In this document: positions 48,189 to 56,694 of the stretch, in pieces
How the letters are laid out: each line of letters opens with the position of its first letter
Position numbering within the stretch: the stretch's first letter is position 1
Origin: Pleomorphomonas sp. JP5
GTDB taxonomy: Bacteria > Pseudomonadota > Alphaproteobacteria > Rhizobiales > Pleomorphomonadaceae
Direction of reading: 5' to 3'
Length of the DNA: 64,000 bases
Assembly: GCF_023721815.1 (NCBI RefSeq)
Contig: NZ_JAMDLI010000022.1
Location: forward strand, 496,001 to 560,000
Position numbers and translations under genes: made by a program
Notes under the pieces: generated by a model
Told to the model about the DNA's origin: nothing
Database searches by the model: none
Seen by the model: only the letters and a program-made list of their open reading frames with translations

Positions 48189-49214
48189 ATGATCCCCTCG
48201 ATGTCCGGCCTACCGTTCGACGATTTTCGCGAGTTGATCCGTTCGATGCCAGGGCCGGACGACGCTTCGGTCGACGCCGTTCGGGCCCGCAATGCCCAAC
48301 TCACCAAGCCGCTTGGTTCCCTGGGCCGGCTTGAGGAACTCGCCGAGTGGCTGGCCGCCTGGCAGCGAGTGGAACGACCGGCGGTGCGCCATCCGATGGT
48401 GTCGATCTTCGCCGCGAGCCACGGCGTTGCGGCGAAGGGAGTATCGGCGTTCCCTGTGGAGGTGAACTTCCAGATGGTCGCCAACTTCACGGCTGGCGGC
48501 GCCGCCATCAACCAGCTGTGCAAGAGCTATAACTACGGGCTGAAGGTGTTCGAGCTGGCGCTGGAAGTGCCGACCCCCGACATCACCGAGCAGGACGCGT
48601 TCGACGAGGCCGGCTGCGCCGCCACCATGGCCTTTGGCATGGAATCGGTGGCTGGTGGCACTGACTTGTTGATGCTCGGAGAGATGGGCATCGGCAACAC
48701 CACGGTGGCCGCCGCCATCTATCACGCGCTCTACGGTGGCATGGCGTCCGACTGGATCGGTCGCGGCACCGGCGTCGACGACGCGGGACTGACGCGCAAG
48801 CGCGATGCTGTCGCCGCCGCCGTCGACCGTCTCGGCAAGGGCGAGCGCGACGGGCTCGAGGTCCTGCGCCGCGTTGGCGGCCGCGAGATCGCCGCGATGG
48901 TCGGCGCCATCATTGCGGCCCGTCATCAGAACATCCCGGTGGTCGTTGACGGTTATGTCGTCACCGCGGCGGCAGCCGTGCTGCATGCCGTTGACCCGCA
49001 CTCGATCGACCATGTGCAGATTGCCCATGCATCGGTGGAAGGCGCCCACCGTGACGTCATTGCCCGGCTCGGCAAGGCGCCGATCGTCGACCTGGGGTTC
49101 CGCCTGGGCGAAGGCACTGGCGCGGCCATTGCGGGCTCGATCATTCGTGCGGCCGCCGACGTACACGGGGGCATGGCGACCTTTGCCGAGGCGGGGGTCG
49201 CCAATAAAGACTGA
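48189..49214 (+). CDS. cobT: nicotinate-nucleotide-dimethylbenzimidazole phosphoribosyltransferase
   Basis: 341 aa. Makes alpha-ribazole 5'-phosphate from dimethylbenzimidazole and nicotinate mononucleotide. Motifs LTKPLGSLGRLEELAEWLAA, GEMGIGNTTVAAAIYHAL and the glycine-rich RLGEGTGAAIA near the C-terminus. Divergent from cobS across a 104-bp gap in which I saw no B12 box, so no cobalamin riboswitch is claimed. Convergent with the polyprenyl synthase. Confidence 0.95.
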   Translation: MIPSMSGLPFDDFRELIRSMPGPDDASVDAVRARNAQLTKPLGSLGRLEELAEWLAAWQRVERPAVRHPMVSIFAASHGVAAKGVSAFPVEVNFQMVANFTAGGAAINQLCKSYNYGLKVFELALEVPTPDITEQDAFDEAGCAATMAFGMESVAGGTDLLMLGEMGIGNTTVAAAIYHALYGGMASDWIGRGTGVDDAGLTRKRDAVAAAVDRLGKGERDGLEVLRRVGGREIAAMVGAIIAARHQNIPVVVDGYVVTAAAAVLHAVDPHSIDHVQIAHASVEGAHRDVIARLGKAPIVDLGFRLGEGTGAAIAGSIIRAAADVHGGMATFAEAGVANKD

Positions 49215-49223
49215 TTTGATAAA

Positions 49224-49257
49224 AGAAAGTTCGGACAATATCTTATCCGGACTTTCT
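49224..49257. terminator. bidirectional hairpin between cobT and the polyprenyl synthase gene
   Basis: A 12-bp inverted repeat AGAAAGTTCGGA/TCCGGACTTTCT (one mismatch), 10-base loop, with A- and T-rich flanks, lies in the 61-bp gap between convergent stops. It can terminate both genes. Confidence 0.75.
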
Positions 49258-49275
49258 AATTTCATATCTCAGGAG

Positions 49276-50301
49276 TTAGCTGACCCGACTGACGCAGAAA
49301 TATACGACGTCTTCCAGCGCCGCCCGGTAGGGGCTTTCCTCGAGTACATCGAGCGCGGCAATCGCCTTGTCGCCATAGGCGCGAGCACGTTCGACGGTGG
49401 CGGCGATGGCCTGATGCTTTCCCAGCAGCTCGATGGCATGGTCCAGATCGGCGTCCTCGATCTCGCCGCGCTCAATGGTCCGCTGCCAGAAATCGCGGTC
49501 AGCATCGCCTCCACGGGCGGCGGCGATCAGGATCGGCAGCGTCACCTTGCCCTCGCGGAAGTCGTCGCCGACCTTCTTGCCGAGCGTCATCGACGAGCCG
49601 CCATAGTCGAGCGCGTCGTCGACGAGCTGGAAGGCGAGCCCGAGTTGGGTGCCGTATTCGGCAAGTCCGGCGCGCACTTCGGCGCTGCTGCCGGCGATGA
49701 TCGGGCCGACCTCGGTCGCTGCCGAGAACAAGGCCGCCGTCTTGGCGTTGATCACCTGGAGATACTGGTCTTCGCTGGTCGACAGATGCTTGGCTGCAAC
49801 GAGTTGCAGCACCTCGCCCTCGGCAATCACGGCGGCGGCTCGCGACAGCACGGCCAGCGCATCGAGCGAGCCGACCTCGACCATGGTTCGGAAGGCTTGG
49901 CCGAGCAGATAGTCGCCGACCAGAACGCTTGCCTGATTGCCCCAGACCATGCGAGCCGAGGGTTTGCCGCGCCGGAGCTCGCTTTCGTCCACCACGTCGT
50001 CGTGGAGAAGCGTCGCGGTGTGCATGAACTCGACGGTGGCCGCCAGCTTGACGTGTCCATCACCCCTATAGCCGCAAGCCAGCGCGGCTGCGAGCGTCAG
50101 CATCGGCCTTAGCCGTTTGCCGCCGGAATCGATCAGGTGGCGGGCGATTTCCGGGATCATCTCGGCGTTGGCGGCGGCCATGTCGAGAATCATCTGGTTG
50201 ACCCGCTGCATGTCGGCGTCGACGAGTTGCATCAGGGGCGCGATCGACTTCTCGCGCGGTGCCGCCGGAGCGTTGCTGTGCTGAGATGCCACCGAACTCA
50301 A
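49276..50301 (-). CDS. polyprenyl diphosphate synthase (octaprenyl/decaprenyl type)
   Basis: 341 aa. The first Asp-rich motif is in LLHDDVVDESELRRGKPS and the second in FQLVDDALDYGG; GGKRLRP at the N-terminal side binds IPP. A long-chain trans-prenyltransferase of the IspB type that makes the ubiquinone side chain. Divergent from the DUF2007 gene, an order common in alphaproteobacteria. Confidence 0.93.
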   Translation of the reverse strand: MSSVASQHSNAPAAPREKSIAPLMQLVDADMQRVNQMILDMAAANAEMIPEIARHLIDSGGKRLRPMLTLAAALACGYRGDGHVKLAATVEFMHTATLLHDDVVDESELRRGKPSARMVWGNQASVLVGDYLLGQAFRTMVEVGSLDALAVLSRAAAVIAEGEVLQLVAAKHLSTSEDQYLQVINAKTAALFSAATEVGPIIAGSSAEVRAGLAEYGTQLGLAFQLVDDALDYGGSSMTLGKKVGDDFREGKVTLPILIAAARGGDADRDFWQRTIERGEIEDADLDHAIELLGKHQAIAATVERARAYGDKAIAALDVLEESPYRAALEDVVYFCVSRVS

Positions 50302-50468
50302 ACCTCACTCCCAAAACCGTCCGTCCGGCTTGCCGCCAGTTGTTTCCACAGCGCTTCCCGCCTCGAGTCAGCGCCCGCGCAGGAAAGATTAATTGGGTGA
50401 CCATTAGGCCGCCAAGCGGATAATGTCCAATCCTGTCGGGGAAGGCCACCGGCATTTCCGGAGGTTTC

Positions 50469-50708
50469 ATGGAAGAATTGATCCGAACCAACGATCTGGT
50501 GATCATCTCCTTCGTAGAGGCTTTGCTGAAGGAGGCCGACATCGACTACTTTGTCGCCGATCAGGCGATGAGTTCGCTCGAAGGGATGGTCGGCGCGTTC
50601 CCTCGCCGAATCCTGGTCGACACGGACGAGGTGGATCGCGCCAGGCGCCTCGTCGCCGACGCCGGTCTCGGTCACGAGCTGCGCCCGGCGCCGAAGGCGG
50701 GGCGGTAG
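50469..50708 (+). CDS. DUF2007 domain protein
   Basis: 79 aa: MEELIRTNDLVIISFVEALL, DIDYFVADQAMSS, RRILVDTDEVDRARRLV. This is the DUF2007 fold (PII-like small protein) found before a methyltransferase in many alphaproteobacteria. Role unknown. GGAGG precedes the ATG, and the methyltransferase follows after 2 bases. Confidence 0.87.
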   Translation: MEELIRTNDLVIISFVEALLKEADIDYFVADQAMSSLEGMVGAFPRRILVDTDEVDRARRLVADAGLGHELRPAPKAGR

Positions 50709-50710
50709 GC

Positions 50711-51484
50711 ATGAACCTTTCCGGCGGGGTCAGTCGCGACGGTTTTCTCGGCAACCAGCTTATGATCGATCAGCCCGTGTCTGGTGCGCATCGGGCCGGT
50801 CTCGACGCCGTGCTGCTCGCCGCTGCCCTGCCCGAGAGAACGTCCGGCCATGTCGTGGATTTGGGCGCCGGCGTCGGCGTGGCCGGCTTGGCCGTGGCGC
50901 GGAGGTTGCCGGAGACGAGCGTCACCCTGGTAGAAATCGACGAGGAGCTGGCGCGTCTTGCCGAGGGCAATGCAGCGCTGAATGCGGGCATGGCCGATCG
51001 TGTCCGAGTCATCGTCGCCGACGTGCTTGCACTTGCCGCCGAGAGGCGCGCGGCTGGGCTTATCGATGACATGGCGGACCATCTCATCATGAACCCGCCA
51101 TTCCATATCGCCGATCGCGGTCGATCATCCCCCGCACCTTCGCGGGCGCGGGCGCATGTGCTGGAGGCCGAGGCCATCGATGGCTGGATACGGGCCGCCG
51201 CGGCGGTCCTGAAACCATCGGGAACGCTGACGGTGATCTTTCGGGCCGACGAACTGCAACGGCTGCTTTCTGCAATCGGCAGCCGCTTCGGCTCCCTCGC
51301 ACTGCTGCCGATCCACGCGCATGCCGGAGAACCAGCGCATCGGTTGATCCTGCGGGGGCGGCTGCAGGGGCGGGCGCCGCTTCGCATTCTGCCGGGGCTG
51401 GTGCTGCACGCGCCGGACGGCGGTTTCCGCCCTGACGTCGAGAGCGTTCTTCGGGGCGCAAGCCTGCCGGTCGTCTGGTGGTAG
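50711..51484 (+). CDS. tRNA1(Val) (adenine-37-N6) methyltransferase-like protein (TrmN6)
   Basis: 257 aa SAM-dependent methyltransferase. Motif I VVDLGAGVGVAGLAVARR, acidic loop LVEIDEEL, and the NPPF motif (HLIMNPPFHIADRG) typical of adenine N6 methyltransferases. The family pattern fits TrmN6/YfiC; the tRNA target is inferred. ATG 50711 sits 2 bases after DUF2007. Confidence 0.82.
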   Translation: MNLSGGVSRDGFLGNQLMIDQPVSGAHRAGLDAVLLAAALPERTSGHVVDLGAGVGVAGLAVARRLPETSVTLVEIDEELARLAEGNAALNAGMADRVRVIVADVLALAAERRAAGLIDDMADHLIMNPPFHIADRGRSSPAPSRARAHVLEAEAIDGWIRAAAAVLKPSGTLTVIFRADELQRLLSAIGSRFGSLALLPIHAHAGEPAHRLILRGRLQGRAPLRILPGLVLHAPDGGFRPDVESVLRGASLPVVWW

Positions 51485-51485
51485 C

Positions 51486-52505
51486 TCAGGGCAGTCGCAG
51501 ATCGGCGAGGACCGGAAAGTGATCGGAGCCGATATCGGGGCCGACCTCGAAGCGCTTCACCTCGATGTCGCGCGATACCAGGATGTGATCGACAGGCGAG
51601 CCGAAGTGGACGAGTTTGGCGAACCGTCTTGAAAACCGGGTGGTGGACGGCCAGTTGGTGCCCGACGCGTCCGCAAGGCCCGAAGTCTTCAGGAACGACT
51701 GAAAGAACGGCGACCAGGTTGGCGTGTTGAAGTCGCCCATGGCGACGATCGGGGTTCCCGGGGGCTCGGCGGCGATCGCCTTGGCGACGACCTCGAGGTA
51801 GGCGTTTCGGTTGACCCATTGATCGTAGCTGCGCGGCGTCGTGGGGTGCAGAACATAGACGACGAGGGCTGGTCGCTTGGTGTCGTGAGCGCCGGGCGGC
51901 GTCAGCTCCAACCTGAGCGGGGCGCCCCCCCAGCCGAACACCGGCAGGATGGGAACGTTCTTGACGTGCTCGGCCTTGAGGATGTGCCAGCCGGTCCAGG
52001 CCATCACTTCCGGATGACGACCGAGGAGGTCGGCCGGCGGAGTTGAGGGAAAGTGGGCGCGCAGGGCCTCGAAGCGCCGCAGGGCGTAGCCGCTCACCTC
52101 CTGCTGGCCGAGAATGTCGATGCCCGAGTTCGTGCTCCAGGCGAGCAGGTCACCATAGTTGCTGCGATTTCCAAGCACGTTGCTCGTGGCGACGCGCAGT
52201 TCAGGCCCGTTGGCTGACGTGGCGGCCTTGTCCACCGGGCGGATGAGCGGAAAGCCGTTGAGCAGAACAAGGATGACGGCCACAGCAGCGAGGATTCGGT
52301 GACCGGCTATGAACGCGACGAATGCAGTGAATAGGCTGGCCCCGAACAAGGCTGGCAGGAAGAAAGTCAGCAGATCGCCATAGTAGAAGGTTTCGGCATT
52401 GAGATGTGCGAGCGTCGCTATCACCAGCGCCATCAACATGACCGATGCGACTGAGCCGGAAAGCTTTCGTCGAGCGGGAGTCGCGCTGAACTCGAATGCC
52501 GTCAT
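51486..52505 (-). CDS. endonuclease/exonuclease/phosphatase family membrane protein
   Basis: 339 aa from ATG 52505 (GGAG 5 bases upstream; the open frame beyond is rejected). Three N-terminal membrane helices (ASVMLMALVIATLAHL; LLTFFLPALFGASLFTAFVA; ILAAVAVILVLLNGFPLI) are followed by a periplasmic EEP catalytic domain: ATSNVLGNRSNYGDLL, GQQEVSG, MGDFNTPTWSP, GSPVDHILV and IGSDHFPVLADL. This architecture is common among cell-envelope phosphodiesterase-like proteins; substrate unknown. Convergent with the methyltransferase. Confidence 0.87.
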   Translation of the reverse strand: MTAFEFSATPARRKLSGSVASVMLMALVIATLAHLNAETFYYGDLLTFFLPALFGASLFTAFVAFIAGHRILAAVAVILVLLNGFPLIRPVDKAATSANGPELRVATSNVLGNRSNYGDLLAWSTNSGIDILGQQEVSGYALRRFEALRAHFPSTPPADLLGRHPEVMAWTGWHILKAEHVKNVPILPVFGWGGAPLRLELTPPGAHDTKRPALVVYVLHPTTPRSYDQWVNRNAYLEVVAKAIAAEPPGTPIVAMGDFNTPTWSPFFQSFLKTSGLADASGTNWPSTTRFSRRFAKLVHFGSPVDHILVSRDIEVKRFEVGPDIGSDHFPVLADLRLP

Positions 52506-52641
52506 GCCAACTCCAGAAACCTCGGCGAACCGCCGCCCCGTCGATCGTCGAGGAAGTCTGCGGCATTCTTGTGAACGCCGGTCTAAACCTGTCCATCCCC
52601 TACAGGAAAAGCAAGGCGTGGGCCAGGCATCATCCGGCCGC

Positions 52642-53154
52642 CTAAAAAAGGCTGCCCTGGATCTCTCCTGTGTGGCGACCGGTTTCGTGCGCCAGCAGCC
52701 AGCGTTTGGTGTCGATGCCGCCACCGAAGCCGGTAAGGGCGCCCGACGCGCCGATCACCCTGTGACAAGGCACGATGATGGGAATGGGATTTGCGCCATT
52801 GGCGGCGCCGACCGCGCGGCTTGCCGAGGGGCGGCCAAGGCGCGAGGCGAGTTCGCCATAGGAGATGGTGACGCCGAAGGGAATGGCCTTGAGCGCCTGC
52901 CACACGGCAAGCTGGAAGGGGGTGCCGGACGGCGCTAGGTCGAGTTCGAAGGTGCGCAACTCGCCGCCAAAATAAGCAGTGAGCTGAGCGCGCGCCTCCA
53001 CGAACTGACTGTCGTCGCGACGCCAGACGTCATCCGTCGTGACGTACCCCTTACCGTTGGGAAAGCCGACCTTTGCCAACCTCACGCCGTCGCCGGCCAG
53101 AAGCAAAGGTCCGATGGGGCTCTGCAGGTAGGTGTAGATGACCTCGTTGAGCAT
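52642..53154 (-). CDS. ogt: methylated-DNA-[protein]-cysteine S-methyltransferase
   Basis: 170 aa suicide repair protein for O6-alkylguanine. The acceptor site is VPCHRVIGASGALTGFGGG (Cys in PCHR), preceded by FQLAVWQALKAIPFGVTISYG, the helix-turn-helix that flips the base. ATG 53154 is chosen from GAGG 5 bases upstream. It lies 7 bases downstream of the EamA gene and near the Ada-N/AraC regulator at 54197, suggesting a local adaptive-response set. Confidence 0.93.
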   Translation of the reverse strand: MLNEVIYTYLQSPIGPLLLAGDGVRLAKVGFPNGKGYVTTDDVWRRDDSQFVEARAQLTAYFGGELRTFELDLAPSGTPFQLAVWQALKAIPFGVTISYGELASRLGRPSASRAVGAANGANPIPIIVPCHRVIGASGALTGFGGGIDTKRWLLAHETGRHTGEIQGSLF

Positions 53155-53161
53155 GAGCGCC

Positions 53162-54085
53162 TCACATGGCAGGGGCTCGCCTGAGGATGGCGAAGACTCG
53201 GCCGTCAATCGAGAGAAGGCCGAGTGCGATCAGTGCCATGCCCAGGAAATGGTTCGCCGACAATCTCTCGCCGAGTATCAGGCTGCCGAGCAAAATGGCC
53301 GAAACGGGGATCAGCAGTGTCACCAGCGACGAGTTGGTGGCGCCGCCGACCGAGAGGAGATGGAAGTAGATGATGTAAGCGAGTGCGGTCGAAATCAGCG
53401 CAAGGGCGAGAAGTGCGCCGATGGTGACGGCATGGGGTGCCGCCATGGTCCACGGCGCATCGACGAGGACGACGAGCGGCAGCATCATCACCGTGCTTGC
53501 GGTTGTCTGCCCGAAGGCGCCGACGGCGGGCGATATACCCATGCGACGAAAGCGGCGACCGAAGGTTCCGGCGAAGCCATAGGAAAGGGCGGCGCCGAGG
53601 CAGGCAAGCAGCGCCCAGAGAGGCGGACCGTCGCCAGAAAAGGCACTGCTGCTCATCAGTACACCGACACCGAGAACCCCGAGCAGAACACCGGCGATCT
53701 TCTGCGGCGTCATCTTCTCGTCGGTCGTCAGCAGATGCGCAACGAGGATGGCAAAGATCGGCGTGGTGGCGTTGAGAATGGACGCGAGACCGGAGGCGAT
53801 CGCCGTTTGCCCCCAGAAGATCAGGCTGAACGGGATGAGGTTGTTGATCAACCCCATGCCGAAGAAGACACGCCACGCTTCGCCGCTTCCGGGGATCGTT
53901 CGCCCGGTTGCCCTGAGGTAGACGTAGAGCGCCATCGCGGCGATCGCCACGCGGCCGAGCACGACGGTGAAGGGCGGCAGCTCGGCGAGCGCCACCTTCG
54001 AGAAGAAGAACGATCCGCCCCAGAGCAGGGAAAGGACAAGGAGAAGGCCCCACTCGAGGAGGCCCATTTGCGGAGCTTTGGTCAA
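53162..54085 (-). CDS. EamA/DMT family transporter
   Basis: 307 aa with ten membrane helices in two EamA repeats (LLWGGSFFFSKVALAELPPF begins the first; LGAALSYGFAGTFGRRFRRM the second). TTG 54085 is preferred because GGAGG lies 5 bases upstream; ATG 54067 is the alternative. Probably exports small metabolites; no substrate can be read. Divergent from the ada-like gene. Confidence 0.87.
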   Translation of the reverse strand: MTKAPQMGLLEWGLLLVLSLLWGGSFFFSKVALAELPPFTVVLGRVAIAAMALYVYLRATGRTIPGSGEAWRVFFGMGLINNLIPFSLIFWGQTAIASGLASILNATTPIFAILVAHLLTTDEKMTPQKIAGVLLGVLGVGVLMSSSAFSGDGPPLWALLACLGAALSYGFAGTFGRRFRRMGISPAVGAFGQTTASTVMMLPLVVLVDAPWTMAAPHAVTIGALLALALISTALAYIIYFHLLSVGGATNSSLVTLLIPVSAILLGSLILGERLSANHFLGMALIALGLLSIDGRVFAILRRAPAM

Positions 54086-54196
54086 GGATGCCTCCAGGGT
54101 CGCAGAGAAAGAACCATTACCCGATGGGAAATGGTCGGCTCGCCGGAATCGGACTCGGTTCGTTGAACTTGCCGGATTGGGTGTACAATTCTTGTC

Positions 54197-54766
54197 ATGA
54201 GCCTCGACATCACCCTCTGCGAAACCGCCTGGGCGGCCCGTGACCCCGCCTATGATGGCGCCTTCTTCGTCTGTGTGCGGACAACCGGTATCTACTGCCG
54301 CTGCGTCTGCCCGGTGAAGCCCCCGCTCAGGCACAACGTCGAGTTCCTGCCGAGCGCGACGGCGGCCGAACTCGCGGGCTATCGGCCATGTCTGCGTTGC
54401 CGACCGGAGACTGCACCCTTCTGTCCGGCGTGGAAGGGCACGCTGGCGATCGTCGAGAAGGCGGCTCGGCTCATAAAGGACGAAGGCGCTCTCGACGGGA
54501 ATGATGGCGTCGAGGCGCTGGCGATGCGCGTCGGAATCGGCAGTCGGCATTTGACGCGCCTTTTCCGCCGCCACCTCGGCGCCAGCCCGATCGAAGTGGC
54601 GAAGACGGCGCGGATACAGCGCGCCAAGCGACTGATCACCGAGACTGATCTTCCGATGACCGAAGTGGCGCTTCAGGCTGGCTTCGGCAGCTTACGGCGG
54701 TTCAACGCGGTGTTCCGGGAGATCTATAGGCGGCCGCCGAACGAGATGCGGCGAGGAAGGAGCTAG
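54197..54766 (+). CDS. Ada N-terminal domain / AraC-type regulator (AdaA-like)
   Basis: 189 aa. N-terminal Ada metal-binding domain with FVCVRTTGIYCRCVCPVKPP and CLRCRPE supplying Cys residues that accept methyl from phosphotriesters; the usual CRPSC reads CRCVC here, adding one Cys. Residues ~85-185 form an AraC DNA-binding domain (RHLTRLFRRHLGASPIEVAK, FGSLRRFNAVFREIYRRPP). No O6-methylguanine domain is fused; ogt lies 1 kb away on the other strand. Likely senses methylation damage and activates repair genes. Confidence 0.87.
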   Translation: MSLDITLCETAWAARDPAYDGAFFVCVRTTGIYCRCVCPVKPPLRHNVEFLPSATAAELAGYRPCLRCRPETAPFCPAWKGTLAIVEKAARLIKDEGALDGNDGVEALAMRVGIGSRHLTRLFRRHLGASPIEVAKTARIQRAKRLITETDLPMTEVALQAGFGSLRRFNAVFREIYRRPPNEMRRGRS

Positions 54767-54781
54767 ATTTGAGCTGCACAG

Positions 54782-55981
54782 TCAGTCGCTCACACAGTAA
54801 GCTCTCATAGACCCTTTAGTGAGTGATTCAGGTGAGCTGGCACTGTCCATCACGAGTGGACTACAAATATCTCGCATCACGCCTAGGAACGCGTTGCGAA
54901 TCTCACTTGTAGCGTCAAAGCCGATGGCGTCCGGTCCGCGAAATGCGAAAACTGGAAGACCGTTCAAACTCTGATGGGGATGACTAACCGCTGTCCGGGT
55001 CTCCCAGTTCATTGAGACTGCCCAATCGCGCTTGTTCCCCTGATAAGAAACCCCGCCGCGTTCCGTGCCGTCGGCCATCTCCGCCCACCATTCTCCTCCA
55101 CTTTCAAACTGGAATCTCAGTTGGATGGTTTGTATGTATAACGGCCCTGGCTCTTCCGGGGGATCCCGTCTCTTCAATACAACGTAGCTTATCTCGCTTT
55201 GGTTTGTGTCTGAATTGTCGAAATTATTCAATATCTTGCCTGCTACTCCATTTTCATAAAGGTGGGAGTTGTTGATATATTTACTGATTTTGTCGCTGAA
55301 CAATGTTTCGAGATCGTGGCGTGACTTTAATATTTCTAGCCTGGAGTCATCCTTGTCGAAGTACATCCCGGGCGCGAATTTTTGCTCGTAATGTGATGCT
55401 AAACGCGGTCCTTCGTCTCCAACCTCAAAACCAATTGATGAAAACAGAAATTTCTTAGTTCCGCTCCGGAAAGCTAAAACGACACATTGATCGGGGGCGG
55501 CAGTCTTCTCACCAAGCGCTGGAAAGACACACAGACCAATTGCGTCAGTTGCCTTTTTTGAGGGAAGAACTGCATGGGCAACTCTGTATTGCGTCTCGAA
55601 ATCTGCCCCCGAAAACCCTAGCCCCCGATGTACCCACAGTCGTTCCGCCGAATGACCGGTTTGGCCTACCATCTGCTGAAGCCGATCGTAGTCCTCTTCG
55701 CCATGTTCAATATAAGGGACTTCGACAAAAGCAAACATGTTGCCGCGATGGGCCGGTGCTTTCGGAAAGCGAAAAATGCTCTGCGCAAGTTTGAATGGCC
55801 GAAAGTCTTTCGTAACGAAAGTCACCCAATCGGGCCTGCAGGGCAGATCCAGACCGTCACATGTCGCAGCTACAATGGGGGTGGCTGCCGGGGGTGGGAA
55901 ATCGACAACATAGGCTTCCGGGGCACTGTGGACCTCAGATGCCATGAGAAGGCTGGCGGCAAGTGTCAACGTGCGGTACAT
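54782..55981 (-). CDS. secreted protein of unknown function
   Basis: 399 aa with a signal peptide (MYRTLTLAASLLMASEVHSA). The mature protein has no recognised domain; several Cys residues (ATCDGLDLPC, DAIGLCVF, RDICSPL, MRAYC) could form disulfides. The central part (about 55190-55460) is AT-richer than the neighbours, suggesting acquisition. Convergent with the ada-like gene. Confidence 0.7.
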   Translation of the reverse strand: MYRTLTLAASLLMASEVHSAPEAYVVDFPPPAATPIVAATCDGLDLPCRPDWVTFVTKDFRPFKLAQSIFRFPKAPAHRGNMFAFVEVPYIEHGEEDYDRLQQMVGQTGHSAERLWVHRGLGFSGADFETQYRVAHAVLPSKKATDAIGLCVFPALGEKTAAPDQCVVLAFRSGTKKFLFSSIGFEVGDEGPRLASHYEQKFAPGMYFDKDDSRLEILKSRHDLETLFSDKISKYINNSHLYENGVAGKILNNFDNSDTNQSEISYVVLKRRDPPEEPGPLYIQTIQLRFQFESGGEWWAEMADGTERGGVSYQGNKRDWAVSMNWETRTAVSHPHQSLNGLPVFAFRGPDAIGFDATSEIRNAFLGVMRDICSPLVMDSASSPESLTKGSMRAYCVSD

Positions 55982-56027
55982 GCGGCGGACTCCCCCAAGC
56001 CATACCGTTATTGTGCTTTCTTCGCAT

Positions 56028-56690
56028 TCAAACCGGATAGCTCACCGCCTTCAGGAACGCGCGGGCGATGATCATGTGGCCGGTCAGTGTCGGGTGGACG
56101 CGATCGGTGGCTATGCCCATCGGGTGAATCTCGGTCATCACCTCGTCGAAGGCGGCCTGCGTGTTGGCGAAGACGGCGCCATGCTTTTCGGCCAGCTTTT
56201 TCACCACCGAACCGTAATCGTCGATCATCTTGCGCATGGGATCGGCGCGGTTGAACTCGACGAAGTAGGGTGCCATCAGCACCAGGCCCTTGAGGTGGGG
56301 CATGGTCCGGACGATCAGGCGCTCGAGCGTTGCCTCGTACTCGTCGATCAGCACGTGGTTCTCTGTTTGTAGACGGGCGTCGAACTGCCGCCAGACGTCG
56401 TTGACCCCGATCATGATCGACAGCCAGTCGGGCTTGAGGGCTTCGACGTCGGTCGACCAGCGCGCTTCGAGGTCGCGCACGGTGTTGGCGCTGACGCCCA
56501 TGTTGACGACGCGGATGCGGTGGGCCGCGTGCGTCGCATTGAGGAAGGCGTTGACGAGACCGACGTAGCCGGTACCGAGGGAGTCGAACAACGCTTCGCC
56601 GACCGGACGAGCGCGGCTCCAGTCGGTGATCGAGTCGCCGATGAACAGCAACTTGCTGCTTTGATGGATCTTCACCTTTTCCTCCTTCAT
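56028..56690 (-). CDS. SGNH/GDSL hydrolase
   Basis: 220 aa. Block I LLFIGDSITDWSRARP (Ser nucleophile), block II NMGVSANTVRDLEARW, block III MIGVNDVW, block V TDRVHPTLTGH (Asp-x-x-His). Complete catalytic set, no signal peptide, so probably cytoplasmic. Related enzymes deacetylate sugars. Starts 4 bases after the acyltransferase stop, forming an operon. Confidence 0.9.
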   Translation of the reverse strand: MKEEKVKIHQSSKLLFIGDSITDWSRARPVGEALFDSLGTGYVGLVNAFLNATHAAHRIRVVNMGVSANTVRDLEARWSTDVEALKPDWLSIMIGVNDVWRQFDARLQTENHVLIDEYEATLERLIVRTMPHLKGLVLMAPYFVEFNRADPMRKMIDDYGSVVKKLAEKHGAVFANTQAAFDEVMTEIHPMGIATDRVHPTLTGHMIIARAFLKAVSYPV

Positions 56691-56694
56691 CTCC

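Noticed and set aside
48805-50112. 435-codon plus-strand frame over cobT and the polyprenyl synthase
   Set aside because: It runs through two well-supported genes in other frames and through the hairpin between them.
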